From JBBROS01 sp965217935 (GTDB lineage Bacteria > Pseudomonadota > Alphaproteobacteria > Acetobacterales > Acetobacteraceae), in NCBI GenBank assembly GCA_965217935.1, contig OZ244581.1, forward strand, positions 1,984,001-2,048,000: DNA of 64,000 nucleotides. Reading direction: 5' to 3'. Positions 26,692-36,133 of this stretch are shown here, in pieces; position 1 is the first letter of the stretch, and each line of letters begins with the position of its first letter. The position numbers were made by a program, and so were the translations under genes. The notes under the pieces are model-generated. The model had not been told where the DNA came from. It saw only the letters and a list, made by a program, of their open reading frames with translations, and ran no database searches.

Positions 26692-28079
26692 GCCGCGTTC
26701 GCCCGGCTCGCCGCTTCAAGGAGGCCGGGCCGGAACCGTTGCAGGAACCCGGTGTCGACCTCGCCGGCGAGGAACGCCGGGTGCGAAACCGCCGCCCGCA
26801 GGAATCCGGCGTTGCTGGCGATACCCTCGATCCTCGCGCGCCCCAGCGCCGCCGCCAGGCACGCCGCCGCCACGTCGCGCGTGGGGCCGTGCGCAACCAG
26901 CTTGGCGAGCAGCGAGTCGTAGAACGGCGAGACGGTGTCGCCGGCCCTGACGCCGGCATCGACGCGCACGCCGTCCGCGCCGGGCATGTCGAAGCGGCGC
27001 AGCGTGCCCGGCGATGGGAGGTCCCCCCGGGCGGGGTCCTCCGCGCAGATGCGAGCTTCCATCGCGTGGCCCGTGCGCGCGATCGCGTCCTGCGCGAGGG
27101 GCAATGGCTCGCCCGCGGCGACCCGGAGCTGCCATTCCACCAGGTCAAGCCCGGTGACCGCCTCCGTCACCGGGTGCTCCACCTGCAGCCTGGCGTTCAT
27201 CTCCAGGAACCAGAACCGGTCGGCGCGCGCGCCCTCGGCCACGTCGGCGATGAACTCGACCGTGCCTGCGCCGCGGTAGCTGATGGCGGCCGCGAGCCGC
27301 ACCGCCGCATCCGTCATGCGCTCCCGCATCTCGGCAGGCAGGCCGGGCGCGGGCGCTTCCTCGATCACCTTCTGATGACGCCGCTGCAGCGAGCAGTCCC
27401 GGTCGAACAGGTGCACGACCTGGCCGTGATCGTCGGCGAACACCTGCACCTCGACGTGGCGAGGCCGGGCGACGCAGCGCTCGACCATCATCCGGTCGTC
27501 GCCGAAGCTGGCGACGGCCTCGCGCCGCGCCCCGGCCAGGGCCTTCGCGAACCCGGCCGCCCCATCGGCCCGGCGCATCCCCCGGCCGCCGCCGCCGGCG
27601 ACCGCCTTCAGCAGGACCGGCCAGCCGGCCTCCTCCGCCACCGCGAGCATGGACGCCTCGCCCTGGTCGCCGGGGCACGATCCGGGAAGCACCGGCACGC
27701 CCGCCGCCGCCGCGGTCCGCTTCGCATCCGCCTTGTAGGCCACCGCGCGCATCGCGGCCGGCGGCGGGCCGACGAACGCAAGCCCGGCCGCCGCGCACGC
27801 TTCGGCGAAGGCGACGTTCTCGGACAGGAAGCCGTACCCTGGATGCACCGCGTCCGCGCCGGCGGCGCGCGCGGCGTCGATGACGCGGCCGATGTCGAGG
27901 TAGCTCTCGCGGGCCGGGGCCGGGCCGAGGCGCACCGCTTCGTCCGCCAGCTCCCGGTGCAGCGCGCCTGCGTCCGCGTCGGAATAAACGGCGACGCTGC
28001 CAAGGCCCATGCGCCGGCAGGTACGCATCACCCGGCACGCGATCTCGCCGCGGTTGGCCACCAGGACCTTGCGGACCAT
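26688..28079 (-). CDS. Biotin carboxylase subunit without a carrier domain
   Basis: 463 residues from the ATG at 28079 (MVRKVLVANRGEIACRVMRT). ATP-grasp features: HPGYGFLSEN, KAVAGGGGRGMR, DRDCSLQRRHQKVIEE and EMNARLQVEHPVTE. It carboxylates biotin with ATP and bicarbonate. The protein ends soon after the biotin carboxylase C-domain, so no biotinyl lysine is present and a separate carrier is needed; the 73-residue protein at 15538 is a candidate. First gene of a four-gene minus-strand operon and divergent from gntR, with an operator between them. Confidence 0.92.
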   Translation of the reverse strand: MVRKVLVANRGEIACRVMRTCRRMGLGSVAVYSDADAGALHRELADEAVRLGPAPARESYLDIGRVIDAARAAGADAVHPGYGFLSENVAFAEACAAAGLAFVGPPPAAMRAVAYKADAKRTAAAAGVPVLPGSCPGDQGEASMLAVAEEAGWPVLLKAVAGGGGRGMRRADGAAGFAKALAGARREAVASFGDDRMMVERCVARPRHVEVQVFADDHGQVVHLFDRDCSLQRRHQKVIEEAPAPGLPAEMRERMTDAAVRLAAAISYRGAGTVEFIADVAEGARADRFWFLEMNARLQVEHPVTEAVTGLDLVEWQLRVAAGEPLPLAQDAIARTGHAMEARICAEDPARGDLPSPGTLRRFDMPGADGVRVDAGVRAGDTVSPFYDSLLAKLVAHGPTRDVAAACLAAALGRARIEGIASNAGFLRAAVSHPAFLAGEVDTGFLQRFRPGLLEAASRANAA

Positions 28080-28162
28080 CAGCCGGCTTTCCGGCCAGGA
28101 ACGCCCCGAGCTTGTTGCAACGCATCCCTCCGATTTTCCGCCATTCAGCGGCACGGCCATGC

Positions 28163-28176
28163 TATTGTCAACAATA
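28163..28176. promoter_or_regulatory. GntR-type operator between carboxylase operon and gntR
   Basis: TATTGT and ACAATA flank a CA centre, making a palindrome 84 bases before the biotin carboxylase start and 96 before gntR. The minus strand reads TTGACA inside it, a consensus -35 for the carboxylase operon with only a weak -10 (CTGAAT) after 18 bases. The placement fits autoregulation plus control of the operon. Confidence 0.65.
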
Positions 28177-28271
28177 AGCTTGTCGATTTTCAGCCACGAT
28201 CGCGGCGCGCAGGAGCAGGCGGCGAGGATGCCCGTTTGGGGCAGCGCATCATCAGCGGGTATGGGTCATCC

Positions 28272-29042
28272 ATGAGTTCCGATGCCGATCCGTCCGTCGC
28301 CGGACAGCCGCCGCCGCGCCGCCGGGCGCAACGGCCGCGCACGATCCCCGAGCAGGTCGCCGACCACCTCGCGACCGCGATCATCCAGGGCCACTACCGT
28401 GCCGGCGAACGCATCCTGGAACAGGAAGTGTCGGAGCTGTACGGCGTCAGCCGCGGGCCGGTGCGCGAGGCGATCCGGGCGCTGGAGAAGCGGGGGCTGC
28501 TGGAATTCTTCCCGCGCCGAGGCGCCTTCGTCATCGGCCTGTCGCCCGACCTGTTCGCCGACCTGTTCAACGTGCGCGCGGCGCTGATCGGCATGGCGGC
28601 GCGGCAACTCGCGGTCGCCGCGCCGGCGGAGGCGCTGGCGGAGGTCGACTCTTGCCTCGCCCGCGCCAGGAGCCGCGCCGGCGACGCCGATCCGATGCGC
28701 TTCGCCGCCGACATCGGCCTGGTGACGCGCGCCATCTACCTGGGCTGCGGCAACCCGCCGCTCGGGCGCATCCTGCGCGACCAGGTGGAGTCGCTGTGGG
28801 GCCTGATCTGGCACGCGCAGCCGCTCGATTTCCAGACGCCGGAGCGGCGCGAGCAGGCGGTGCGCGACTGGACCGCCGTGGCGGCAGCGGCCCGCGCCCG
28901 GAACGCCGCCAAGGCCGAGCGCCTGGCGCGCGAGGCGATGGCCCGCTCGCGTGACGCGGCGCTCGCCGTCTTCGCCGCCCGGCGCGGCGAAGCGGTCGAC
29001 GGAGCCAAGTTGTTCAAGGATGCCGGCCCGGAGCCTGCGTGA
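28272..29042 (+). CDS. GntR-family regulator, FCD (FadR/VanR) subgroup
   Basis: 256 residues from the ATG at 28272. The winged helix is at about 25-88 (PEQVADHLATAIIQGHYRAG, LYGVSRGPVREAIRALEKRG, RRGAFVI). The C-terminal all-helical FCD domain (about 95-235) binds an organic acid or acyl-CoA and usually a metal. It is divergent from the carboxylase operon and followed by unit B. Palindromic sites before both, and before the SDR operon, match the inverted TTGT..ACAA form common for this subgroup. Likely a repressor relieved by the pathway substrate; that is inference. Confidence 0.87.
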   Translation: MSSDADPSVAGQPPPRRRAQRPRTIPEQVADHLATAIIQGHYRAGERILEQEVSELYGVSRGPVREAIRALEKRGLLEFFPRRGAFVIGLSPDLFADLFNVRAALIGMAARQLAVAAPAEALAEVDSCLARARSRAGDADPMRFAADIGLVTRAIYLGCGNPPLGRILRDQVESLWGLIWHAQPLDFQTPERREQAVRDWTAVAAAARARNAAKAERLAREAMARSRDAALAVFAARRGEAVDGAKLFKDAGPEPA

Positions 29043-29050
29043 GTGATAGC

Positions 29051-29072
29051 GTGCGATTGTCAACAATCGCAC
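29051..29072. promoter_or_regulatory. Perfect 22-base palindromic operator before unit B
   Basis: GTGCGATTGT (29051-29060) and ACAATCGCAC (29063-29072) are exact inverted copies around CA. The core ATTGTCAACAAT is identical to the site at 28164-28175. It starts nine bases after the gntR stop and ends 71 bases before the binding-protein ATG. A TTGACA follows at 29075-29080 without a clear -10. Confidence 0.75.
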
Positions 29073-29143
29073 AATTGACATCTCCTGACCTGCCGTGGTG
29101 AGCTTGCGCAAAGCTTCCCAGGAAAATAGACGGGGGAACAGGA

Positions 29144-30721
29144 ATGAAACGTCGAAGTGCGGCCCTCGCGGCCGTCTGCCTGTTGATGTTGGCGCAAGCG
29201 CCTGCCCGGGCTGATGAGCAGGAACCTTCGGGCAAGCTCACCGCCGCCTTCGCCGCAGAGCCGACGACGCTCGACCCGGTGCGCTACTCCGCCGGGGTCG
29301 ACACCTACGGCATCTCCCAGATCTTCGAGCAACTGAACCGCACCGACCCATCCGGCAAGACCATCCCGTGGCTCGCGCAATCCTGGACAGTGGAGGGCAC
29401 GCCCGAGAAGCCGATCATCGACGTCCGGCTCCGCCCGGGGGTGAAGTTCCAGAACGGCGATCCGCTTACCTCCGCCGACGTGCAGTTCTCCTACGAGCGG
29501 CTGCGCGATCCCAAGCAAAGCCGCTGGTCCCATCTCCAGGCCTCCGTCGAGTCATTCGAGATCGTCGACGACCTGCATTTCCGCATCCACTTCTCCCAGC
29601 CGGATGCGAACTACCTGACGGACAACCTGCAGATCTGGGTGATGCCGAAAGCGTATTTCGAGAAGGTCGGCGCGGACGGCTTCGCCCGTGCGCCGATCGG
29701 CACCGGGCCGTGGCGGCTGGTGGACTGGAAGGTCAAGGACGAGATGCGGTTCCAGCTCTGGGACGGCTACTGGAACCACGACGCGCGCCCGTCCGTACGC
29801 GACCTCGCCATCAAGTTCATCCCCGAGGACCTGACCCGCGTAGCCGCGTTCCAGACCGGCGCCGTGGACTGGATCGACGCCGTGCCGCCCGCCCGGTTGG
29901 CCGAGTTCAAGACGATGCCGGACGTTTCGACGACCACGCAGGTCAGCGGCAACAACCTCTACATCGACTTCCCCACCCAGCTCCCGAACACCCCGTTCAA
30001 GGACGTGCGCGTGCGCCAGGCCGCCGCCTACGCCATCGACGTGGACGCCATCATCAAGCGCGTGCTGTTCGGCCAGGGCCAGCGCTACGCCGAGATCGGG
30101 CCGGGCGAGACCGGATATGACCCGCAGCTCAAGCCGTATCCGTTCGACCGCAAGAAAGCGCGCGCGCTGCTGACGGAGGCGGGTTATCCGAACGGCTTCG
30201 ATACGCCTTGCTACAACCTGACCACCCCGCGCGAGCCCAACGTGAAGGAGATGGGCGACGCGGTGTTCGCCTATCTGACGGCCGCGGGCATACGCTGCAA
30301 AGTGAACGAGCTGGAATACGGCGCCTGGATCAACCTGGGGCGCCGGGGCCGCCAGGGGCCGCCGGAAATGGACGGCGTGCTGAGCTGGATGTGGTCCCAC
30401 GGCGTGCCGGGCGACCCAGGGACGCCGTGGGCCGGGCACCTGCACAGCTTCGAGCCGGGCAAAGGATGGGGCAGCTACTCCTACGCCAGCGACCCGCAGA
30501 TCGACGCCCTGGTCGAGGAGCAGAAGCGCACGATCGACCCCGAGAAGCGCGTGGCGCTGTTGCAGCAGATCGCCCGCCGCAAGCACGAGGAGGTTCTCGG
30601 CGGCCTGACGACCTACCGTCCGCTGGTCACCCTGGCCTGGCGGACCAGCAAGGTCGGCTTCACCCCCTGGCCTTGGCCCGGCGCCTGGCACGACTTCCAG
30701 CAGGTCTCGGTCAAGCAGTGA
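29144..30721 (+). CDS. ABC importer substrate-binding protein (SBP family 5), unit B
   Basis: 525 residues with a Sec signal peptide ending APARA near residue 23. Family-5 features: AAEPTTLDPVRYSAGVDTYG, FQNGDPLTSADVQFSYERL, FARAPIGTGPWRLVDWK and VRVRQAAAYAIDVDAI. It captures ligand in the periplasm for the permeases at 32423-34218. The stop overlaps the GTG of the synthetase gene (GTGA at 30718-30721), tying ligand capture to CoA activation. It has a different signal type from the unit A binding protein. Confidence 0.91.
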   Translation: MKRRSAALAAVCLLMLAQAPARADEQEPSGKLTAAFAAEPTTLDPVRYSAGVDTYGISQIFEQLNRTDPSGKTIPWLAQSWTVEGTPEKPIIDVRLRPGVKFQNGDPLTSADVQFSYERLRDPKQSRWSHLQASVESFEIVDDLHFRIHFSQPDANYLTDNLQIWVMPKAYFEKVGADGFARAPIGTGPWRLVDWKVKDEMRFQLWDGYWNHDARPSVRDLAIKFIPEDLTRVAAFQTGAVDWIDAVPPARLAEFKTMPDVSTTTQVSGNNLYIDFPTQLPNTPFKDVRVRQAAAYAIDVDAIIKRVLFGQGQRYAEIGPGETGYDPQLKPYPFDRKKARALLTEAGYPNGFDTPCYNLTTPREPNVKEMGDAVFAYLTAAGIRCKVNELEYGAWINLGRRGRQGPPEMDGVLSWMWSHGVPGDPGTPWAGHLHSFEPGKGWGSYSYASDPQIDALVEEQKRTIDPEKRVALLQQIARRKHEEVLGGLTTYRPLVTLAWRTSKVGFTPWPWPGAWHDFQQVSVKQ

Positions 30722-32415
30722 GCGAGGCGGCCTACCTTGCCCAGCTTCGCGCGCTGTGGGACCGGCACTGGCCGGCGAACGTCCCACGCGAGCCCCATTA
30801 CCCGTTTGGCGAGATCCCGCTCACCGACTACCTCCGGCGCTGGGCGCAGGTACAGCCCGATAAGCCGGCGCTGATCTTCTACGGCACGGTAGTCACCTAC
30901 GCGGAGCTGGACCGGCAGGCGGATGCCTTCGCCGCCCTCCTCGCCCAGCACCGCGTCGCGCCCGGCGACCGGGTGGCCGTGTTCCTGCCCAACTGCCCGC
31001 AGTTCCTCATTGCGTTCTACGGGCTGCTCAGGCTCGGCTGCATCCACGTGCCGGTGAACCCGATGTTCCGGGAACACGAACTGCTCTACGAGCTGACCGA
31101 CACGGGCGCGGCGGCGATCGTCGCGCAGGACCGGCTCATGCCGCTGGTCGACGCGGTGCGGGAGCGCACGGCCCTGCGCGCCGTGTTCGCCACCTCGGTC
31201 GCCGAGATGCTGCCCGACGACCCGGCATTGCCGGTGCCCGACAGCGTCCGCCAGCCTCGGCTGCACTGCCCGGCGGCAATCGACCTGCTCCCGGCGTTGC
31301 GCGCGGCGGCCGGACTGCCGGCGCCCTCCGTCGCCGTCGGCCTCGATGACGTGGCGGCGCTGAACTACACCGGCGGCACGACGGGGCTGCCGAAGGGCTG
31401 CGTCCATACCCAGCGCGACATGATCTACACCGCGGCGACCACCTGCACCTGCGCCAACGGCTCGACCAGCGACGACGTCATGCTCAACTTCCATCCGGTG
31501 TTCTGGATCGCCGGCGAGAACATGGGCGTGATCTTCCCCGTCTTCGCTGGCGCCACCGTGGTGCTGCTGGCGCGTTGGGACCCGGTGGCGTGGATGGACG
31601 CGGTGGAGCGCTACCGCGTCACCCTCGCCGGCCTGTTGGTGGACAACGCGGCCGCGATCATGGAGCACCCGTCCGCCCCGGGCCGCGACTTCGGCAGCCT
31701 GCGCGGAACGCGCGTGTCCTCCTTCGTGAAGAAGCTCAACCCCGATTATCGCCGCCGCTGGCAGGCATTGACCGGCGCCGTGATGATCGAGGCGGCATGG
31801 GGCATGACCGAGACCCATACTTGCGACACCTTCACCACCGGCCAGCAGGACGGCGACTTCGATCTCAAGTCGCAGCCGATCTTTGTCGGACTTCCGGTGC
31901 CGGGCACCGAGTTCAAGATCGCCTCGTTCGAAACGGGCGAGCTGCAGCCGCTCGGCGCCGAGGGCGAGATCGTCGTCCGGTCCCCATCCCAGCTCAAATC
32001 CTACTGGAACAAGCCGGACGCGACCGCGCAGTCCATCCGGGGCGGCTGGTTCCATACCGGCGACATCGGCCTCCTGGACGAGGACGGGTTCCTGCACTTC
32101 CTCGGACGCCGCAAGGAGATGCTGAAGGTGAACGGCATGAGCGTCTTTCCCGCCGAGATCGAGGCGCTGCTGGGACAGCACCCGGCGGTGGTCGGCTCCG
32201 GCGTCATCGGCGTGCCCGACCCGGAGCGCGGGGAAGCGCCGGTCGCCTTCGTGCTCGCCGACCCGGACGCCGCCCTGACGGCCGACGCGCTCGCCGCCTG
32301 GTGCCGCGGGAACATGGCGGCCTACAAGATTCCCGCTATCCGCCTGGTCGACCAACTGCCGATGACCGCCACCGGCAAGGTCAAGAAGGAGGAGCTGCGG
32401 GGATGGCTGGCGTGA
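30718..32415 (+). CDS. AMP-forming acyl-CoA synthetase, unit B
   Basis: 565 residues from a GTG at 30718. P-loop NYTGGTTGLPKG, IEAAWGMTETHTCD, the hinge WFHTGDIGLLDEDGFL, GRRKEMLKVNGMSVFP and the C-terminal lysine in TATGKVKKEEL. It belongs to the long-chain/branched acid ligase branch of the ANL family. Being inserted between the binding protein and the permeases of one importer is unusual and indicates that the imported ligand is an acid activated on entry. Confidence 0.91.
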   Translation: MSEAAYLAQLRALWDRHWPANVPREPHYPFGEIPLTDYLRRWAQVQPDKPALIFYGTVVTYAELDRQADAFAALLAQHRVAPGDRVAVFLPNCPQFLIAFYGLLRLGCIHVPVNPMFREHELLYELTDTGAAAIVAQDRLMPLVDAVRERTALRAVFATSVAEMLPDDPALPVPDSVRQPRLHCPAAIDLLPALRAAAGLPAPSVAVGLDDVAALNYTGGTTGLPKGCVHTQRDMIYTAATTCTCANGSTSDDVMLNFHPVFWIAGENMGVIFPVFAGATVVLLARWDPVAWMDAVERYRVTLAGLLVDNAAAIMEHPSAPGRDFGSLRGTRVSSFVKKLNPDYRRRWQALTGAVMIEAAWGMTETHTCDTFTTGQQDGDFDLKSQPIFVGLPVPGTEFKIASFETGELQPLGAEGEIVVRSPSQLKSYWNKPDATAQSIRGGWFHTGDIGLLDEDGFLHFLGRRKEMLKVNGMSVFPAEIEALLGQHPAVVGSGVIGVPDPERGEAPVAFVLADPDAALTADALAAWCRGNMAAYKIPAIRLVDQLPMTATGKVKKEELRGWLA

Positions 32416-32422
32416 CCGCCTG

Positions 32423-33358
32423 ATGGGCCGTTACGTCCTGAGCCGCCTCGGCCACGCCGCCGTCAGCATCGTCGGCGCCAGCATCCTCGTTTTCGTCATC
32501 TCGCACCTGTCGGGCGACCCGACGGCGCTGCTGGTCCCGCCGGATGCGCCGCCTTCCGCCTTCGCGGAAACGCGGGCGGCGCTCGGGCTGGACCTGCCGT
32601 TATGGCGGCAGTACCTGATCTTCGCGGCGCACGCGCTGACCGGCGATTTCGGCCAGTCATATCGCTGGCAGATGCCGGCGCTGTCGCTGGTGCTGGACCG
32701 GCTGCCCGCGACGATCGAGCTGGCCGCCGCCGGGCTGCTGGTCAGCGTCGCCACCGCCGTGCCGCTCGGCGTGCTATCGGCCGTGCACCGCGGCGGATGG
32801 CTGGACCGGGCGGCCCGGCTGTTCGCGTTGCTGGGCCAGGCGATGCCGGCCTTCTGGGTCGGCCTGCTGCTCATCCTGCTGTTCGCGGTCAAGCTCGACT
32901 GGCTGCCGGCGTTCGGGCGCGGCGGACTGTCGCACCTCGTCCTGCCCGCCATAGCCCTGGGCTGGTATCCGGTTGCGGCGCAGACGCGCATCGTCCGCTC
33001 GGGTATGCTCGACGTGCTGGACAGCGACTACATCCGGCTCGCCCGCGGCCTCGGCACGCCGGAGCGCCTGCTGATCTGGAAATATGCGCTCCGCAACGCC
33101 GCCATCCCGCTGGTCACGGTGCTGGGCGTCTACTTCGCCGCGATGCTGGGCGGCGCCTTCGTGGTCGAGGTCATCTTCGCCTGGCCCGGCCTGGGCCGCA
33201 CGGTCGTGGAGGCGGTGTTCGCCCGCGACTTCCCCGTCGTGCAGGCGGGCGTGCTGTTCACCGCCGCCCTGTTCGTCGCCTCCTCCCTGCTTGTCGACTT
33301 GTCTTACGGGCTGATCGACCCGCGGATGCGCGTCGCGCGTGAGCGCGCGGGCGAATGA
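32423..33358 (+). CDS. Dipeptide/nickel-type ABC permease (DppB-like), unit B
   Basis: 311 residues, about six membrane segments. It starts seven bases after the synthetase stop. N-terminal helix AAVSIVGASILVFVISHLSGDP, then GDFGQSYRWQMPALSLVLDR, LARGLGTPERLLIWKYALRN (EAA-type loop) and a C-terminal LIDPRMRVA. Forms the channel with the next gene, whose start overlaps its stop by four bases. Confidence 0.92.
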   Translation: MGRYVLSRLGHAAVSIVGASILVFVISHLSGDPTALLVPPDAPPSAFAETRAALGLDLPLWRQYLIFAAHALTGDFGQSYRWQMPALSLVLDRLPATIELAAAGLLVSVATAVPLGVLSAVHRGGWLDRAARLFALLGQAMPAFWVGLLLILLFAVKLDWLPAFGRGGLSHLVLPAIALGWYPVAAQTRIVRSGMLDVLDSDYIRLARGLGTPERLLIWKYALRNAAIPLVTVLGVYFAAMLGGAFVVEVIFAWPGLGRTVVEAVFARDFPVVQAGVLFTAALFVASSLLVDLSYGLIDPRMRVARERAGE

Positions 33359-34218
33359 TGAGCGCCAGGATCTCCAGGCGTCGGCTTGAAGCGTTGGCCG
33401 GGCTTCCGTGGCTGGCGCTCCTCGTGCTGGCGGCCGTGCTGGCCTGCGCCGCCGCGGGCAACTGGATCGCACCCTTCGATCCGAACGACATGGACCTCGC
33501 CGCCTCCTTTCAGCCGCCCGTATGGCAGGCTGGCGGCGGCTGGGACCACCTGCTCGGCACCGACAATTTGGGCCACGACATCCTCAGCCGCATCATCGCC
33601 GGCTCGCGCGTTTCAGTCGTGGTCGCGTTCTACGCCATCATCCTGTCGGGCGCTTTGGGCGTCGCGGCGGGCATGGCCAGCGGCTACTTCGGCGGCTGGA
33701 TCGACGCCGTCCTCATGCGGCTGGCGGAAATCCAGCTATCCATTCCGTCGGTCGCGCTGGCGCTGATCCTGGCCGCCGCGCTGTCGCCCGGCCTGCCCAC
33801 CGTGGTGGCCGTCATCGTGCTGACCTACTGGACCTGGTACGCGCGCATCATCCGCGGCGAGGTGATGGCCCTGCGCCGGCGCGACTACGTCCTGCTGGCC
33901 CACGTCGCGGGCGTCGGCGCCTTCACCGTGTTCCGCCGCCACCTGCTGCCCAACGTCGTCAACACGCTGCTGGTGCTGGCCAGCTTGCAGGTCGGCCAAG
34001 TCATCCTCTTCGAGGCGTCGCTCTCGTTCCTGGGCCTCGGCATCCAGCAGCCGGACGTGTCCTGGGGGCTGATGCTCTCGGACGCGCGGAAGTACGTCTC
34101 GAACGCGCCCTGGGCCATCACGCTGCCCGGCCTCGCCATCATGCTCACCTGCCTGGCCGCCAACCTGTTCGGCGACTGGCTGCGCGACCGGTTGGACCCG
34201 CGGCTGCGGCAGTCATGA
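33355..34218 (+). CDS. Dipeptide/nickel-type ABC permease (DppC-like), unit B
   Basis: 287 residues. Family signs: WIAPFDPNDMDLAASFQPP, HLLGTDNLGHDILSRIIAGS, the loop HVAGVGAFTVFRRHLLPN and LSFLGLGIQQPDVSWGLML. The ATG at 33355 overlaps the preceding stop; an alternative ATG follows at once at 33358. The end overlaps the ATPase start (ATGA at 34215). Confidence 0.92.
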   Translation: MMSARISRRRLEALAGLPWLALLVLAAVLACAAAGNWIAPFDPNDMDLAASFQPPVWQAGGGWDHLLGTDNLGHDILSRIIAGSRVSVVVAFYAIILSGALGVAAGMASGYFGGWIDAVLMRLAEIQLSIPSVALALILAAALSPGLPTVVAVIVLTYWTWYARIIRGEVMALRRRDYVLLAHVAGVGAFTVFRRHLLPNVVNTLLVLASLQVGQVILFEASLSFLGLGIQQPDVSWGLMLSDARKYVSNAPWAITLPGLAIMLTCLAANLFGDWLRDRLDPRLRQS

Positions 34219-35183
34219 CGGCGCTGCTCGACGTACGCGGCCTGCGAACGCACCTGCGGCTGCGCCGGGGCGTGCTGCGGGCCGTGGACGGCGTCGACCT
34301 GCGGGTGGAAGAAGCGCAGACCGTCGGGCTGATCGGCGAGTCCGGCAGCGGCAAGACCATGACCGGCCTGTCGCTGCTCCGCCTGCTCCCCCGGCCCGCC
34401 GGGCACATCGCCGGCGGCAGCGTAAAGCTGGACGGCGAGGAGCTGCTGTCGCTCTCCGAGCGGGAGATGGCCCGGCGCGTCCGCGGCCGCAGCATCGCCA
34501 TGATCGCGCAGGACCCGATGACGTCGCTCAACCCGGTGTTCTCGGTCGGCGACCAGGTCGCGCAGCCGTTCCGCAACCACGGCCTCCCGCCCGGCCGCGG
34601 CCTGAAGCAGAGCATCGTCGACGTGCTGACCAGGGTGCGCATCCCGTCGCCGGAGCGGCGGCTGGGCGACTACCCCCACCAGTTCTCCGGCGGGCAGCGG
34701 CAGCGGGTCGCCACCGCGATGGCGGTGGCGCCGTCGCCGCGCCTCCTGGTCGCGGACGAACCGACGACCGCGCTGGACGTGACGGTGCAGGCGCAGGTCA
34801 TCGCCCTGCTGCGGCAAATCCAGGCGGACACGCGGGCGGGCATCATCCTCATCACCCACGACCTCGGCGTCGCGGCCAGCCTGTGCCACCGGGTTGCGGT
34901 GCTCTACGCCGGCCGGGTCGTGGAGGACGGCCCGGCGGGCGAGATCTACCGCCGCCCGGCGCACCCGTACACGCGGGCGCTGCTGGCCGCGATCCCGCGC
35001 CTGGGCGGCGCCAGGCGCCGGCTGGATTCCATCCCCGGCCAGCCGCCGTCCATGCTTGCGCCGCCGCCGGGCTGCCGGTTCGCCCCTCGGTGCCCGCACC
35101 GGATGGCCAAGTGCGACGAGTACCCGCCGATGCTCCCGGCGGCTGAAGCCGGTCACGCCGCCGCCTGCTGGCTGCTCGCCTGA
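34215..35183 (+). CDS. Dipeptide/nickel-type ABC ATPase (DppD-like), unit B
   Basis: 322 residues. Walker A GESGSGKT, signature FSGGQRQRV, Walker B LLVADEPTTALD, H-loop LITHDLGVA, and the C-terminal PPGCRFAPRCPHRMAKC segment of Opp/Dpp ATPases. The start is set by the ATGA overlap with the permease. TGATG at 35181-35185 joins it to the next ATPase. Confidence 0.92.
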   Translation: MTALLDVRGLRTHLRLRRGVLRAVDGVDLRVEEAQTVGLIGESGSGKTMTGLSLLRLLPRPAGHIAGGSVKLDGEELLSLSEREMARRVRGRSIAMIAQDPMTSLNPVFSVGDQVAQPFRNHGLPPGRGLKQSIVDVLTRVRIPSPERRLGDYPHQFSGGQRQRVATAMAVAPSPRLLVADEPTTALDVTVQAQVIALLRQIQADTRAGIILITHDLGVAASLCHRVAVLYAGRVVEDGPAGEIYRRPAHPYTRALLAAIPRLGGARRRLDSIPGQPPSMLAPPPGCRFAPRCPHRMAKCDEYPPMLPAAEAGHAAACWLLA

Positions 35184-36133
35184 TGCTGCAACTCGACGGC
35201 GTAACCAAGCACTATCGCGGACGCGAGGGCGTCGTAAGGGCGGTGCAGGACGTGACGCTTGACTTGCCGGAGGGCGGCAGCCTGGCGTTGGTGGGCGAGT
35301 CCGGATGCGGCAAAACGACGCTGACCCGGCTGATCCTGCGGGTGGAACAGCCGACCGCCGGGCGCATCGTGTTCGAGGGCGAGGACGTGGCCGCCCTGTC
35401 CGGCCGCGCCCTGCGCCGGTTCCGGCGGAGCGTGGGCGCGGTGTTCCAGGACCCCTACGCCTCGCTCAACCCGCGCCTGCGGGTGGGAACCATCATCGCC
35501 GAGCCCGTGACGGCCCACGAGCGTCCGACCCGGGCCGCGCTGGCGGAGCGCGTGCGCGAGGTGCTGGCGATCGTCGGGCTGCCGCCCGATGCGGCGCGGC
35601 TCTACCCGCATGAGTTTTCCGGCGGGCAACGGCAACGCATCGCCATCGCCCGCGCCCTGGCGCTGCGCCCGCGCCTGCTGGTGCTGGACGAGCCAGTATC
35701 GGCGCTCGACGTGTCGATCCGCGCCCAGGTGCTCAACTTGCTGGCGGACATCCGCGACGAGTTCGGCATCTCCTACCTGACCGTCGCGCACGACCTGGCC
35801 CTGGTGGAGCATTTCAGCAGCACGGTGGCCGTCATCTACCTGGGCCGGGTGGTGGAGCAAGGCCCGACCGAGGCGGTGTTCGCCAATCCGGCGCACCCCT
35901 ACACCCAGGCGCTGCTCGCCGCCGTGCCGGTCCCCGATCCGGACCGCCCGGTGCAGGCCGTGGCCGCGGCGGAGATCGGCAGCGCGATGGAGCTGCCGCC
36001 GGGCTGCCCGTTTCACCCGCGCTGCCCGTTCGTCATGCCGGCGTGTCGCACCGTGCGGCCGGATGCCCGGCCGGCGGGACCGCATCACCGCGCCTGCTGC
36101 CACCTGCTGCCCGAACCGGAAACCGCCGCATGA
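35183..36133 (+). CDS. Dipeptide/nickel-type ABC ATPase (DppF-like), unit B
   Basis: 316 residues. Walker A GESGCGKT, DPYASLNPRLRVG, signature FSGGQRQRI, Walker B LLVLDEPVSALD, H-loop VAHDLALVEHF, and the cysteine tail PPGCPFHPRCPFVMPAC. It completes the second importer. Its stop overlaps the start of the single-chain carboxylase (ATGA at 36130), so the carboxylase is translated with the importer. Confidence 0.92.
   Translation: MLQLDGVTKHYRGREGVVRAVQDVTLDLPEGGSLALVGESGCGKTTLTRLILRVEQPTAGRIVFEGEDVAALSGRALRRFRRSVGAVFQDPYASLNPRLRVGTIIAEPVTAHERPTRAALAERVREVLAIVGLPPDAARLYPHEFSGGQRQRIAIARALALRPRLLVLDEPVSALDVSIRAQVLNLLADIRDEFGISYLTVAHDLALVEHFSSTVAVIYLGRVVEQGPTEAVFANPAHPYTQALLAAVPVPDPDRPVQAVAAAEIGSAMELPPGCPFHPRCPFVMPACRTVRPDARPAGPHHRACCHLLPEPETAA

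Noticed and set aside
25133..27148. Upstream extension of the CoA-transferase frame to 1480 codons
   Set aside because: The extension overlaps carboxylase genes in another frame; the GTG at 25132 with a four-base overlap is the natural start.
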